Of a stretch of 64,000 nt of DNA, positions 35,024 to 42,367 are shown piece after piece. The stretch lies in NCBI GenBank assembly GCA_963820055.1, contig CAWFYJ010000004.1:620001-684000 (forward strand). The letters run 5' to 3'. Made by a program: the position numbers and the translations under genes. Source of the stretch: RHKX01 sp963820055. Its GTDB lineage: Bacteria; Actinomycetota; Thermoleophilia; Solirubrobacterales; 70-9. The notes beneath the pieces were generated by a model that saw nothing but the letters and a program-made list of their open reading frames with translations, searched no databases and was not told the origin of the DNA. How positions within the stretch are numbered: position 1 is the first letter of the stretch; the number at the start of each line of letters is the position of its first letter.

Positions 35024-37078
35024 TCAGGCCTTTTCGGTGACCGCGTCGAGCACGGCCTCGCGAGCGTCGTCGGGCTCGAGGACAACCATGTCGCCGGCGC
35101 CCTTGAGGACCTCGCGGACGAGCCACGACGTGCCGGCGAACGGCATCTCGATTATCAGCGCGCCGTCGGCGAGCTCCTCGACAACCGTGCGCTCCTCGCG
35201 GACCCAGCGAGCGCGCTCGGGCGAGACCCAGACGCGGGCGACGCGGGCGTCAGTCACCTCGCCGACGCTGAGCCACTCCTGCTCGGAGAGCTGCTCGACG
35301 ACTTCGGGCGTCGGCTCGAAGTGGTCGCCGGTCGGCTCCGCCTCCTTGGTCCGGTCGAGCCGGAAGTGGCGGACGGCGTCGCGCTTGCGGTCGCGGCAGC
35401 CGACGTACCAGCCGTCGGGACCGCGGGCGAGCCGATAGGGCTCGATCTCCCGCGAGGTGAACTGGTCCTCGTTCTCCTTGTAGTAGTTGATCTTGAGGAC
35501 CGCGTTCGCGGAGATCGCGTCGTTGACGGCGCTGACGATCTCCGGCTCGTCGCGTTCGATCGTGATCTGCAGGCCCTCCTCGGAGGGGTCGTGGCCGAGC
35601 GCGGCGACGATCTTGTTACGAGCTGTGTCGAGGCCGGCCTGGGGAAGATGGTCGCCGAAGAGATCGATCGCGGCGACGAGCGCCTTCGCTTCGAGCGGGA
35701 GCAGGCGGGCCGGCTTGGCGAAGCTGTCGCCGTAGGCCTCGGGGTCGACCTCGATCTCCTCGCCGACGACCTCGGCGTAGAGGACGTAGGTGCCGCCGCC
35801 GAAGTTGACGACGTTGAGGACGTCGATGTCGCTCGCCAGCTCCTTGACGGAGATCCCGAGCTCGTCGCAAACCTCGGTCGTCAGCAGCTTGCGGTCGTTG
35901 CGGGCCGAATCGATCAGCATCCCGGCGAGGGTGACGAGCCGCGCGAAGCGCTCGGGACGGATCACCGTCTCGGCCTTGCCGTTCGAGCGGCTGCGGCGCT
36001 CGGCGTCGGCGACCGCGGGCTTGGCGACCGGCTTCGCCGTCTTGAAGTCGCTTGAGTGGCGGCTGCGGAGCAGGTTGCGGCGCTCCTCCGCCTCGACGGC
36101 GAGCTCGGGCGGCTCGATCACGGCTGCGTTCTGGCGCCAGCCGAGCAGCCAGGCGACGAGCTGGCGGGACGACGAGAAGTCGGTCGCGAAGACGGAGCCC
36201 TTGCCGTGCTTGCCGTCGCCGTTGGTGGCGGGCTCGATGTCCCCATACTCGCCGTAGTCGCGCTCGACGAGCCAGTCGATCCGGTCGCGCAGGAAGATCC
36301 GCGCGGTCCCCTCCTTCGAGCCCATCTGCCAGTCGGCGCGGGAGGCGTAGTCGCGGCGGTCGAAGCTGCCGGGCGGGTTGAAGTCGTGCTCGGCCTTGCT
36401 CGCGTAGGAGACCTTGCCCTGGATCCGCGAGAGCCGGAAGACGCGGACCGCGTCGCGTTCGTGCGCGTACCCGATCAAATAGAACTGACCGGAGCGGAAG
36501 ACGAGGTGGTACGGGTCGACCTTGCGGTCCATCGTCGCGTCCCGTTCCATCGTGTAGTAGTTGAACTGGATCGTCTTGCGGCGCGAGATCGCGGTCTCGA
36601 TCTTGGCGAGGCGCTGGGAGAGCTCGCGGCCGCCGGCCGAGGCGGTCATCGCCATCTCGATCGGCGCGTCGGCGCCGGAGCTGAGCGGGCTCTTGCGACC
36701 CCAGGAGACCTGCTGGAGCGCGAGCCGCAGCGGCTCGGCGTAGGCGAACTGGCCGTCGAGGAGCGCCAGCGCCGTGCGCAGCGCCGCCAGCTCGGCGTCG
36801 GTGAACTCGATCGCCGGCAGGTAGTAGTTCTCGGGCGGCAGCGCGTACAGCTCCGACTCGAGGAAGCCCTCGCTCGGCTTGTCGACCTTGAGCGCGATCC
36901 CGAGGCTCTCGAGCTCGGCGCGGTCGGCGTAGAAGCGGCGCGCGAAGGCGTCCTCGTTCATCGACGAGTAGCCCTCCACCTCCTGTTTGATCTCGAGCGC
37001 CGACACGGGTCGGCGGTTCGCCATCAAGAAGGAGATCAGGGAGAGCTGGCGGATCAGCTTCTCGGTGTCCTTGGCCAC
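35024..37078 (-). CDS. pafBC: Fused PafB-PafC WYL-domain regulator
   Basis: 684 residues from GTG 37078. Two homologous halves, each a winged helix-turn-helix, WYL domain and C-terminal WCX extension: half one about 1-330, half two about 365-684. Separate pafB and pafC in mycobacteria form a heterodimer that activates the LexA-independent DNA-damage response; here they are one polypeptide, as in some other actinobacteria. The second WYL domain has GPDGWYVGCRDRKRDAVRHF. TATCCT is 6 nt before the GTG. No proteasome or pafA genes lie within the window. Confidence 0.93.
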   Translation of the reverse strand: MAKDTEKLIRQLSLISFLMANRRPVSALEIKQEVEGYSSMNEDAFARRFYADRAELESLGIALKVDKPSEGFLESELYALPPENYYLPAIEFTDAELAALRTALALLDGQFAYAEPLRLALQQVSWGRKSPLSSGADAPIEMAMTASAGGRELSQRLAKIETAISRRKTIQFNYYTMERDATMDRKVDPYHLVFRSGQFYLIGYAHERDAVRVFRLSRIQGKVSYASKAEHDFNPPGSFDRRDYASRADWQMGSKEGTARIFLRDRIDWLVERDYGEYGDIEPATNGDGKHGKGSVFATDFSSSRQLVAWLLGWRQNAAVIEPPELAVEAEERRNLLRSRHSSDFKTAKPVAKPAVADAERRSRSNGKAETVIRPERFARLVTLAGMLIDSARNDRKLLTTEVCDELGISVKELASDIDVLNVVNFGGGTYVLYAEVVGEEIEVDPEAYGDSFAKPARLLPLEAKALVAAIDLFGDHLPQAGLDTARNKIVAALGHDPSEEGLQITIERDEPEIVSAVNDAISANAVLKINYYKENEDQFTSREIEPYRLARGPDGWYVGCRDRKRDAVRHFRLDRTKEAEPTGDHFEPTPEVVEQLSEQEWLSVGEVTDARVARVWVSPERARWVREERTVVEELADGALIIEMPFAGTSWLVREVLKGAGDMVVLEPDDAREAVLDAVTEKA

Positions 37079-37084
37079 GGACGC

Positions 37085-37090
37085 AGGATA
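37085..37090 (-). promoter_or_regulatory. -10 box of a leaderless promoter (pafBC)
   Basis: TATCCT on the minus strand, 6 nt before the GTG at 37078. Confidence 0.5.
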
Positions 37091-37206
37091 GTTGCCGCCG
37101 CAGGGCCACCCCGCGAGCCATGAGCAGGATTTGCGCAGTTTGCGCTCTCTGGCGCGCCTTCTACGCGCCCGTCCGACCTCAGGACCGGTTAGATTCGCGA
37201 ACGCAA

Positions 37207-37509
37207 ATGACGGAGACCCTGGCGCGGAGCCTGATCAGACTGATCGTCACGGTGGCAATTCTCGCCGCCGTCTACTTCTTCATGGTCCGCCCGATTCTCG
37301 ATACGACCAACAACACGATCGACAAGGCCTTCGACAGCGTCGACGGCATCGAGAGCTCGATCAACGACAGCTTCGACAACGCCGGCATCAACGCGCCGAA
37401 CATCTCCGGTGTCGGCAAGACCGACGGCGAGAAGATCCTCGCCTGCGTCCAGCGCGTTCAGCCGGACACGACGAAGATGCAGAAGTGCGCCGAGCGCTTC
37501 AGTAAGTAA
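37207..37509 (+). CDS. Small membrane-anchored protein of unknown function
   Basis: 100 residues from ATG 37207. One transmembrane segment near the N-terminus (LIVTVAILAAVYFFMV) and a 70-residue exterior part with helical DKAFDSVDGIESSINDSF and two cysteines (ACVQRVQ, KCAERF). No family recognised. TAGATT 11 nt upstream is a possible -10. It is 38 bp before the secreted glycoside hydrolase gene and may belong with it. Confidence 0.75.
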   Translation: MTETLARSLIRLIVTVAILAAVYFFMVRPILDTTNNTIDKAFDSVDGIESSINDSFDNAGINAPNISGVGKTDGEKILACVQRVQPDTTKMQKCAERFSK

Positions 37510-37535
37510 CCAGCGCACCACCGAAACCCCGAAAG

Positions 37536-37541
37536 TAGCCT
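37536..37541 (+). promoter_or_regulatory. -10 box of a leaderless promoter
   Basis: TAGCCT, 6 nt before the GTG of the glycoside hydrolase gene. Confidence 0.45.
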
Positions 37542-37547
37542 TACCCC

Positions 37548-38639
37548 GTGAGGGGAAGGCTTCATCGCTCGCTGGCGGCATCGATGGCCACCTCATTGGC
37601 CGTCGTAGTCGGGCTCGTCCTCGTGGCCGCAGCGGGAGCGGGTGCGGCCGTCTCGCCCGCGTTCCACGGCGTCACCGTTCAGGAGTCGCCGACCAAAGCG
37701 GATGTGTCGCAGATGAAGCGCAGTGGGGTGGGCTCCGTTCGGGTCGCCTTCACCTGGTTCAACCAGGAACCGGCTCCCGGTGTCTACGACTGGCGCGAGA
37801 CCGACGCGACGGTTGCCGCCATCGCTCGGTCGGGCGCCCGGGTCCTGCCCGTCATCTACGCCTCCCCGGCCTGGCTCGAGCCCGAACCGGAGGACCCGCC
37901 GGTCGGCTCACCGGAGGAGTCGGCCGCATGGCGCCGCTATCTGATCGCGGTAGCAACCCGTTATGGGCCGGGCGGCGACTTCGCTGCGGCGCATCCGGGG
38001 TTCCGCCCGATCAGGATCTGGCAGCTCGGCAACGAGCCCAACCTGACCGCCTTCTGGGGCTCCTACCCCGATCCCAAGGCCTACGAGCAGATGCTGGAGG
38101 TCGGGCACGAGGCAATCAGGTCGGTCGACCGCCGAGCCGAGGTGATGACCGCAGGACTATCGACGGCCAGCAAGGGGATGCAGCCGAACTACTTCCTGAA
38201 GCGCGTCCTCGACGCAGCCGGCGGCAAGCCTCCCTTCGAGATCCTGGCCCTGCACCCGTACGCCAGGACGATCGATGAGATGGGGAGGCGGATCGCAAGG
38301 TCGCGAGAGGTTCTCGACGATGCAGGTCTGAGCGGGCTCTCGATTGCCGTCACCGAAGCCGGCTGGGGTTCGGCCGGCCCGCCGGGTTACCCGCCGAGCG
38401 GGACCCCGCGATCTCAAGCGCAAATGGTCACCGACTTCTTCGCTACCCTCGCCGACAACCGCGAGTGGCACGTGAGCCAGGCCTATTGGTACTCGTGGCG
38501 CGACCTTCGCCGGGAGCCCGATCACTGCGGCTTCTGCACCATCACTGGGTTGCTCCAGGCCAATGGGACTCCGAAGCCGTCGCTGCGTGCGTTCAAGCGG
38601 TCGGTCCGGACCAGCCGATCGAACCGGACACGACGCTAG
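37548..38639 (+). CDS. Secreted glycoside hydrolase, clan GH-A TIM barrel
   Basis: 363 residues from GTG 37548, signal peptide at about 1-34. The acid/base glutamate is E163 in WQLGNEPN and the nucleophile E270 in AVTEAGWGS, spaced as in clan GH-A (families 5/39/42-like). The family within the clan and the sugar substrate are not clear. It is followed by two secreted RTX-like proteins whose Shine-Dalgarno overlaps its stop codon, so the three are co-translated. Confidence 0.85.
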   Translation: MRGRLHRSLAASMATSLAVVVGLVLVAAAGAGAAVSPAFHGVTVQESPTKADVSQMKRSGVGSVRVAFTWFNQEPAPGVYDWRETDATVAAIARSGARVLPVIYASPAWLEPEPEDPPVGSPEESAAWRRYLIAVATRYGPGGDFAAAHPGFRPIRIWQLGNEPNLTAFWGSYPDPKAYEQMLEVGHEAIRSVDRRAEVMTAGLSTASKGMQPNYFLKRVLDAAGGKPPFEILALHPYARTIDEMGRRIARSREVLDDAGLSGLSIAVTEAGWGSAGPPGYPPSGTPRSQAQMVTDFFATLADNREWHVSQAYWYSWRDLRREPDHCGFCTITGLLQANGTPKPSLRAFKRSVRTSRSNRTRR

Positions 38640-38649
38640 GAGGCAGTCA

Positions 38650-39468
38650 GTGAGAACTCGGCCATCGAAGCTTTCGCTCATCGCCAGGACGCTCGGCGTC
38701 CTCGCGATTCTCCTCATCGGAAGCGGCCCCTCCGCGTTCGCGGCGAGCTCGGCCAGCGGTACCTACGTCGAGGACGATCGCTTCGGTGACTACTCCGCTA
38801 TTGCCGTCCATGGGGCCCCCACCGGAAGCGTCGTGACCGTTCGGCAGGTCCGCGGGAACACCTGGCGGGTCCACGATCCGGCCGGCATGGACGGCAGTGG
38901 TCTCTGCTCCAAACCGCACGGGCCGAATGCGGTCACCTGCAAGACACCGACCCGACCCGACCTGGGCCTGTGGATGGGGCCCAGGCGGGACACGGTGCAG
39001 CTCGTCGGCAAAGAGCCCGGCAACGTCGATGTCGGCCTCGGCCCGGGCAATGACCGGGTCGATATCAGCGCTCTGAAGGAGACGTACTTCAACTTTCTCT
39101 GGGGCGGCCCGGGCGATGATCTGGTCGTCGGGTCGAGTGACGACGACTACCTGTACGGGCGGCCGGGCGATGACGTCGTCTGGGGCGGGGGCGGGGACGA
39201 CGAGATCCACGGCAACGAGGGCAGGGACGCCTTGTCCGGTGGGCGCGACTCAGACCAGATCGACTCCGGACTCGACCAGGTTCGCGACGAGTTCAGGTGC
39301 GGTCGTGGCCATGACCACGCTCGCTACGGGCCCAAGGACGCGTTCGTCACTGCCGACTGCGAGGTCGAGACGCCCGATGCCGGGAGCCTGATCCCCGATC
39401 GACTGCTACCGCCCGGGCCGCTGGGTGCCTTTCAAACTGCAGTTCGCAAATTGGGAGGGACAAGATGA
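38650..39468 (+). CDS. Secreted RTX-like calcium-binding repeat protein
   Basis: 272 residues from GTG 38650 with AGGAGG 6 nt upstream, overlapping the previous stop. Signal peptide at about 1-32, then a 120-residue beta-rich region, then nonapeptide GGxGxDxLx repeats (GGPGDDLVVG, GRPGDDVVWGGGGDDEIHG). These bind calcium in a parallel beta-roll. Few repeats, so the roll is short. Function unknown; context suggests surface or matrix work with the glycoside hydrolase. Confidence 0.8.
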   Translation: MRTRPSKLSLIARTLGVLAILLIGSGPSAFAASSASGTYVEDDRFGDYSAIAVHGAPTGSVVTVRQVRGNTWRVHDPAGMDGSGLCSKPHGPNAVTCKTPTRPDLGLWMGPRRDTVQLVGKEPGNVDVGLGPGNDRVDISALKETYFNFLWGGPGDDLVVGSSDDDYLYGRPGDDVVWGGGGDDEIHGNEGRDALSGGRDSDQIDSGLDQVRDEFRCGRGHDHARYGPKDAFVTADCEVETPDAGSLIPDRLLPPGPLGAFQTAVRKLGGTR

Positions 39469-40172
39469 AACGGGTTTGGTCGTGTCGGATCGCAGCCTTC
39501 GGTCTGGTGACGGGCTGTCTGATCCTCACCAGCGCCGGAACCGCCGCCGCGAAGACCGCTGTCAGCGTGAACCTCGACGATCGCTTCGACGTCAGTGAGT
39601 TGGTGCTCCAGGGCGGACCCGGACAGGACGATGTGACGGTCACCGACGACGGCGTCCGCTACACGATCGAGAGCGACGGTGGCGTCGTCGCGGGAGACAA
39701 CTGCGAGCAGGTATGGCCATCGATAGTCAGATGCCCGGGCGCCTCGCCCTTCTACGAGTCTCTCTTCAGGGCGGACATGAGCTCCGGGGACGATCGCCTT
39801 CTGGTCGCGGCAGCGAGCGTCTTCCGCAGCACCGTTCACGGCGATCGCGGCGATGATCGTTTGAAGGTCAGACGGCCGGGAAGACTGTTGGGCGGACCGG
39901 GCGCCGACGCCTTGATCGGCTCGAGTGCATCCGATCTGATCCGCGGCGGCAAGGGCGGAGACAACCTCGTCGGGAGGGACGGCGGCGACCTCATCATCGG
40001 CGGCCTTGGGAGTGACTGGGCGCAGGGCGACGGTGGCCAGGATCGCATCCACGAACAGGACGGGGTAGCCGATCACGTCGCTCGATGCGGCAGCGGCGCC
40101 GACCGAGTGGTACTCGACCTCCGCGACCCGAGCGCCGCCGGGGATTGCGAGACCGTCAAGGTCGGCGGCTAG
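39465..40172 (+). CDS. Secreted RTX-like repeat protein, paralogue of the preceding gene
   Basis: 235 residues, ATG overlapping the preceding stop by 4 bp. Signal peptide at about 1-29; a conserved N-terminal region; then LLGGPGADALIGSSASDLIRGGKGGDNLVG and GGDLIIGGLGSDWAQGDGGQDRI repeats in pieces of nine. Same architecture as the 38650 gene, likely by duplication. Start codon has no separate ribosome-binding site beyond coupling. Confidence 0.8.
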   Translation: MKRVWSCRIAAFGLVTGCLILTSAGTAAAKTAVSVNLDDRFDVSELVLQGGPGQDDVTVTDDGVRYTIESDGGVVAGDNCEQVWPSIVRCPGASPFYESLFRADMSSGDDRLLVAAASVFRSTVHGDRGDDRLKVRRPGRLLGGPGADALIGSSASDLIRGGKGGDNLVGRDGGDLIIGGLGSDWAQGDGGQDRIHEQDGVADHVARCGSGADRVVLDLRDPSAAGDCETVKVGG

Positions 40173-40216
40173 CCCCCGACGTCGTCGAGCAGCTCGGCCC
40201 GATTACGGCGGAGCGG

Positions 40217-40801
40217 CTATTTCGTCGCTGACTGCCGTCGCCGGTAAGTCCGGTTCTTGACCCGGTTGCCGCAGAGCTCCATCGAGCACCAGTGGCCGCG
40301 CTGGTTCTTGGAGGCGTCGAAGAAGGCCCAGCGGCAGTCGTCGGCCCCGCAGATCTTCAGCCGCTTCCAGCTCCCGTCGATCTGAGCCTGCAGGACGATC
40401 CCGATCATCTGGGCGATCAGGGCGTCGACCGAGGCCGGCGGATCGAGGTCGAGACCGACGCGACCGTCGGCGTCGACGGCGATCCGGACCGGGTGCTCGG
40501 CGGCGAGCGCCGCAAGCCGCTCGTTGGCGGCGCGGTCCTGCTCCCCGGTCATGTTCGCGTCGATCAGTGCGCGGACGAGGACCCGGAAGGCGACGAGGTT
40601 CTCGCGGTCGGCTTCGTCGACCTCCGTCCCGGGGGCGACGAGATCCGTCTGCTTCAGCCACTCACGCGTCGCGTCGACGTCGATCAGCAGCTCCTCTTCG
40701 TGGTCATAGGCGGCGACGGTGTTCGCGAAGCCCTGCACGACCAGGAGGGGCTCGGGAGCGACCTTGAGTTCGATCAGGCGGCTGAGCTCGGCGACGTTCA
40801 C
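40217..40801 (-). CDS. CGNR zinc-finger / ABATE-domain regulator
   Basis: 194 residues from GTG 40801. N-terminal ABATE (stress-response) domain and a C-terminal CGNR zinc finger: ICGADDC ... CSMELCGNRVKNRTY. Members are thought to be DNA-binding regulators; few have been studied. It faces a 29-codon gene across a 109-bp gap that holds two perfect 13-bp inverted operator arms; one arm lies inside this gene's own promoter (-35 TTGTTT, -10 TAACCT, GTG 6 nt further), so autoregulation is likely. Confidence 0.88.
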   Translation of the reverse strand: MNVAELSRLIELKVAPEPLLVVQGFANTVAAYDHEEELLIDVDATREWLKQTDLVAPGTEVDEADRENLVAFRVLVRALIDANMTGEQDRAANERLAALAAEHPVRIAVDADGRVGLDLDPPASVDALIAQMIGIVLQAQIDGSWKRLKICGADDCRWAFFDASKNQRGHWCSMELCGNRVKNRTYRRRQSATK

Positions 40802-40807
40802 GCCTTC

Positions 40808-40836
40808 AGGTTACCGCTCCGTGACCGGTAAAACAA
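40808..40836 (-). promoter_or_regulatory. Promoter of the CGNR regulator (leaderless)
   Basis: Minus strand -35 TTGTTT (40836-40831), 17-nt spacer, -10 TAACCT (40813-40808), then 6 nt to the GTG. The operator arm at 40821-40833 lies between the two boxes. Confidence 0.6.
40821..40833. promoter_or_regulatory. Operator arm 1 (GTGACCGGTAAAA)
   Basis: Left arm of a perfect 13-bp inverted repeat with 40867-40879. The core ACCGGT is itself a palindrome, so each arm may be a dimer site. It sits just upstream of the -35 box of the small-gene promoter and inside the CGNR promoter. Confidence 0.7.
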
Positions 40837-40837
40837 C

Positions 40838-40866
40838 TTGACAGGTTTGCATGACCTCTATATGGT
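40838..40866 (+). promoter_or_regulatory. Strong promoter of the 29-codon gene
   Basis: -35 TTGACA (40838-40843, perfect consensus), 17-nt spacer, -10 TATGGT (40861-40866). Start site predicted near 40873, inside operator arm 2. The stretch is AT-rich for this genome. Confidence 0.75.
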
Positions 40867-40879
40867 TTTTACCGGTCAC
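40867..40879. promoter_or_regulatory. Operator arm 2 (TTTTACCGGTCAC)
   Basis: Exact reverse complement of arm 1, covering the predicted transcription start. A repressor bound at both arms would bracket the promoter, and centre-to-centre spacing is about 46 bp, so looping or two dimers are possible. Confidence 0.7.
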
Positions 40880-40910
40880 GCACACCAACCGTCCCGAAAG
40901 GAACCGACCC

Positions 40911-41000
40911 ATGCTCGCCTTCGCCCAGTACCTCGCCCGCCAGAACCGCCTCGACCCGGAGCGGGTCGAAGCTCGCAACGCCCGCCGCCGCTCCCGCTAG
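40911..41000 (+). CDS. 29-residue basic small protein of unknown function
   Basis: ATG 40911 to TAG 41000 encodes MLAFAQYLARQNRLD followed by a very arginine-rich tail ending NARRRSR. AAAGGA is 8 nt upstream of the ATG, which is unusual here because many neighbours are leaderless. The promoter is near consensus and regulated by the facing CGNR site. The peptide is an amphipathic helix plus a basic tail, so membrane or nucleic-acid binding is possible; that is inference. The 3' side leads directly into the tandem structured elements. Confidence 0.6.
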   Translation: MLAFAQYLARQNRLDPERVEARNARRRSR

Positions 41001-41016
41001 CCCCGTCGAGATCTCC

Positions 41017-41116
41017 GGGCGAGCCTGAGCGCCCGCGGATCAAGGACGCAGGAGCCGCAGCGGCCATCGGCCGTAAGGCGACGAGGACGCCGAGCCGCGG
41101 CCGCTCAGGCCGCCCC
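41017..41116 (+). ncRNA. Structured 100-nt element, copy 1
   Basis: Outer stem 41017-41031 with 41102-41115 (one bulged A), a second stem 41033-41038 with 41095-41100, a large internal loop with conserved strands CAAGGACGCAGGAG (41041-41054) and GACGAGGACGCCG (41080-41092), then stem 41054-41056 with 41077-41079 and apical hairpin 41061-41073 (CGGCC ATC GGCCG). It starts 16 bp after the 29-codon gene and is followed directly by copy 2. Strand assigned from the upstream promoter; a palindromic DNA repeat cannot be excluded. Confidence 0.6.
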
Positions 41117-41216
41117 GGGCGAGGCTGAGCGGGTTCAGGCCAAGGACGCAGGAGGCGAAGCGTGCTTCAGCACGTGAGCCGACGAGGACGCCGGCATGGA
41201 CCCGCTCAGGCCGCCC
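41117..41216 (+). ncRNA. Structured 100-nt element, copy 2
   Basis: Same architecture as copy 1: outer stem 41117-41131 with 41203-41216 (one extra mismatch), second stem 41132-41136 with 41198-41202 (GGTTC with GGACC, unlike CCGCGG in copy 1), the same two internal-loop strands, stem 41154-41156 with 41178-41180 and hairpin 41161-41174 (CGTGC TTCA GCACG). The helices are kept by paired changes while the loop strands are unchanged. The last 11 bases overlap the end of the convergent HD-domain gene. Confidence 0.6.
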
Positions 41217-42225
41217 GGCGGTCGCGGAAGTAGGCGGAGCCGTCGATGCCCCGGTCGAAGCCGGACCAGGTCTGGCCTTCGGCCAGCGTCCGCTCGATCC
41301 GGTCGAAGCTGCCGAGCTTGCCGCCGAGGTTGTCCATCATGTGAACGAGGGTCGCCTCACGGGTCGCCGGGGTGACCGGCGAGCCGTGTTCGAGCATCCC
41401 GTGGTGGGACAGGATGATGTGGAGGACCGCCCAGCCGAGGTCGCTGTCGAAGCCGTCGATCGACTCGATCTCGCGGCGGACGCGGTAGTAGCCGAGCGGG
41501 ATCTCGCCGATCAGCCGACCGAGGTCGGTCATGTCGATCGCGAGCGGGTTGTCGTTGTAGGCCTCGAGCTTGCCGATGTCGTGCAGCAGTGCTCCGGTGA
41601 TCGCGACATCGCGGTCGATGCCGGGGAAGAAGGAGGCGGCGGCGCTGACGCCCTGGGCGACCGAGAGGGTGTGCTCGAGGAGCCCGTGCCGGTAGGCCTG
41701 GTGGTAGTGCTTGGCGGCCGGGGCGTCGCGGAAGCGCTCCCAGAGCTCGCCGCCGGGGGCGACGAGGCGGTCGAGCAGCGTCCGCAGATCGGGGTTCTGA
41801 ATCGTCGCCAGCAGCGAGGCGAGGTCCTCCTCCATCCGCTCGAGCGGCACCGGCGAGGTCTCCAGCAGGGCGGCGGCGTCGTAGGCGTCGTCGGCCGCCG
41901 GCGCAATCGACTCGACGATCAGGGCGTCGCCCCATTGCGGGCTCCGCTCGAACCGCCCGACGATGTGGACGACGGTGCCCGGCTCGGCGACCGCGTAGCG
42001 CTGCTCGATCTCGTCCCAGGACTTGGCGCCGACGGTCGCGGTCCGGTCGGCCAGCTTCAGCGCCAGCCATTCTCCACCGCGCTTGGTGGGCCGGCGGCTG
42101 CGGTCGCGGACCGCGTAGCAGCCGTCGACGCGATCGCCGTCGGCGAGGGTCGCGAGGTCCTGATGCGCAGGTGCCGGGAAGCCCCCGGGGGCGATGTCGC
42201 CGAGCTGTGATTGCAGCTGCTCCAT
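41206..42225 (-). CDS. OB-fold plus HD-domain protein, YhaM-like 3'-5' exoribonuclease family
   Basis: 339 residues from ATG 42225. The N-terminal third is an OB-fold nucleic-acid-binding domain (LADRTATVGAKSWDEIEQRY). The C-terminal HD domain has GLLEHTLSVAQG, ALLHDIGKLEAYN and ILSHHGMLEHGS, keeping the H...HD...D metal site. YhaM-type proteins degrade RNA from the 3' end. The 3' end overlaps the last stem of the tandem structured elements by 11 bases. A longer frame to 42318 exists but has no family support. Confidence 0.88.
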   Translation of the reverse strand: MEQLQSQLGDIAPGGFPAPAHQDLATLADGDRVDGCYAVRDRSRRPTKRGGEWLALKLADRTATVGAKSWDEIEQRYAVAEPGTVVHIVGRFERSPQWGDALIVESIAPAADDAYDAAALLETSPVPLERMEEDLASLLATIQNPDLRTLLDRLVAPGGELWERFRDAPAAKHYHQAYRHGLLEHTLSVAQGVSAAASFFPGIDRDVAITGALLHDIGKLEAYNDNPLAIDMTDLGRLIGEIPLGYYRVRREIESIDGFDSDLGWAVLHIILSHHGMLEHGSPVTPATREATLVHMMDNLGGKLGSFDRIERTLAEGQTWSGFDRGIDGSAYFRDRRAA

Positions 42226-42367
42226 GACCGCTGGGACGGTAGGGAAGGGGGCGGACGGCGTATCCGGATTGCAAGGCCCCGTGCGGGTATTGATGCTGTT
42301 CGTTCGCTGATTCGGCACGATCTCTGCACAGTCAGTCGCCGTGTCGGGCGGATTGCTGACGGTCGGA

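Noticed and set aside
40821..40879. CRISPR-like or transposon inverted repeats around 40821-40879
   Set aside because: Only one pair of arms, exactly framing a promoter; no spacer array, transposase or target duplication.
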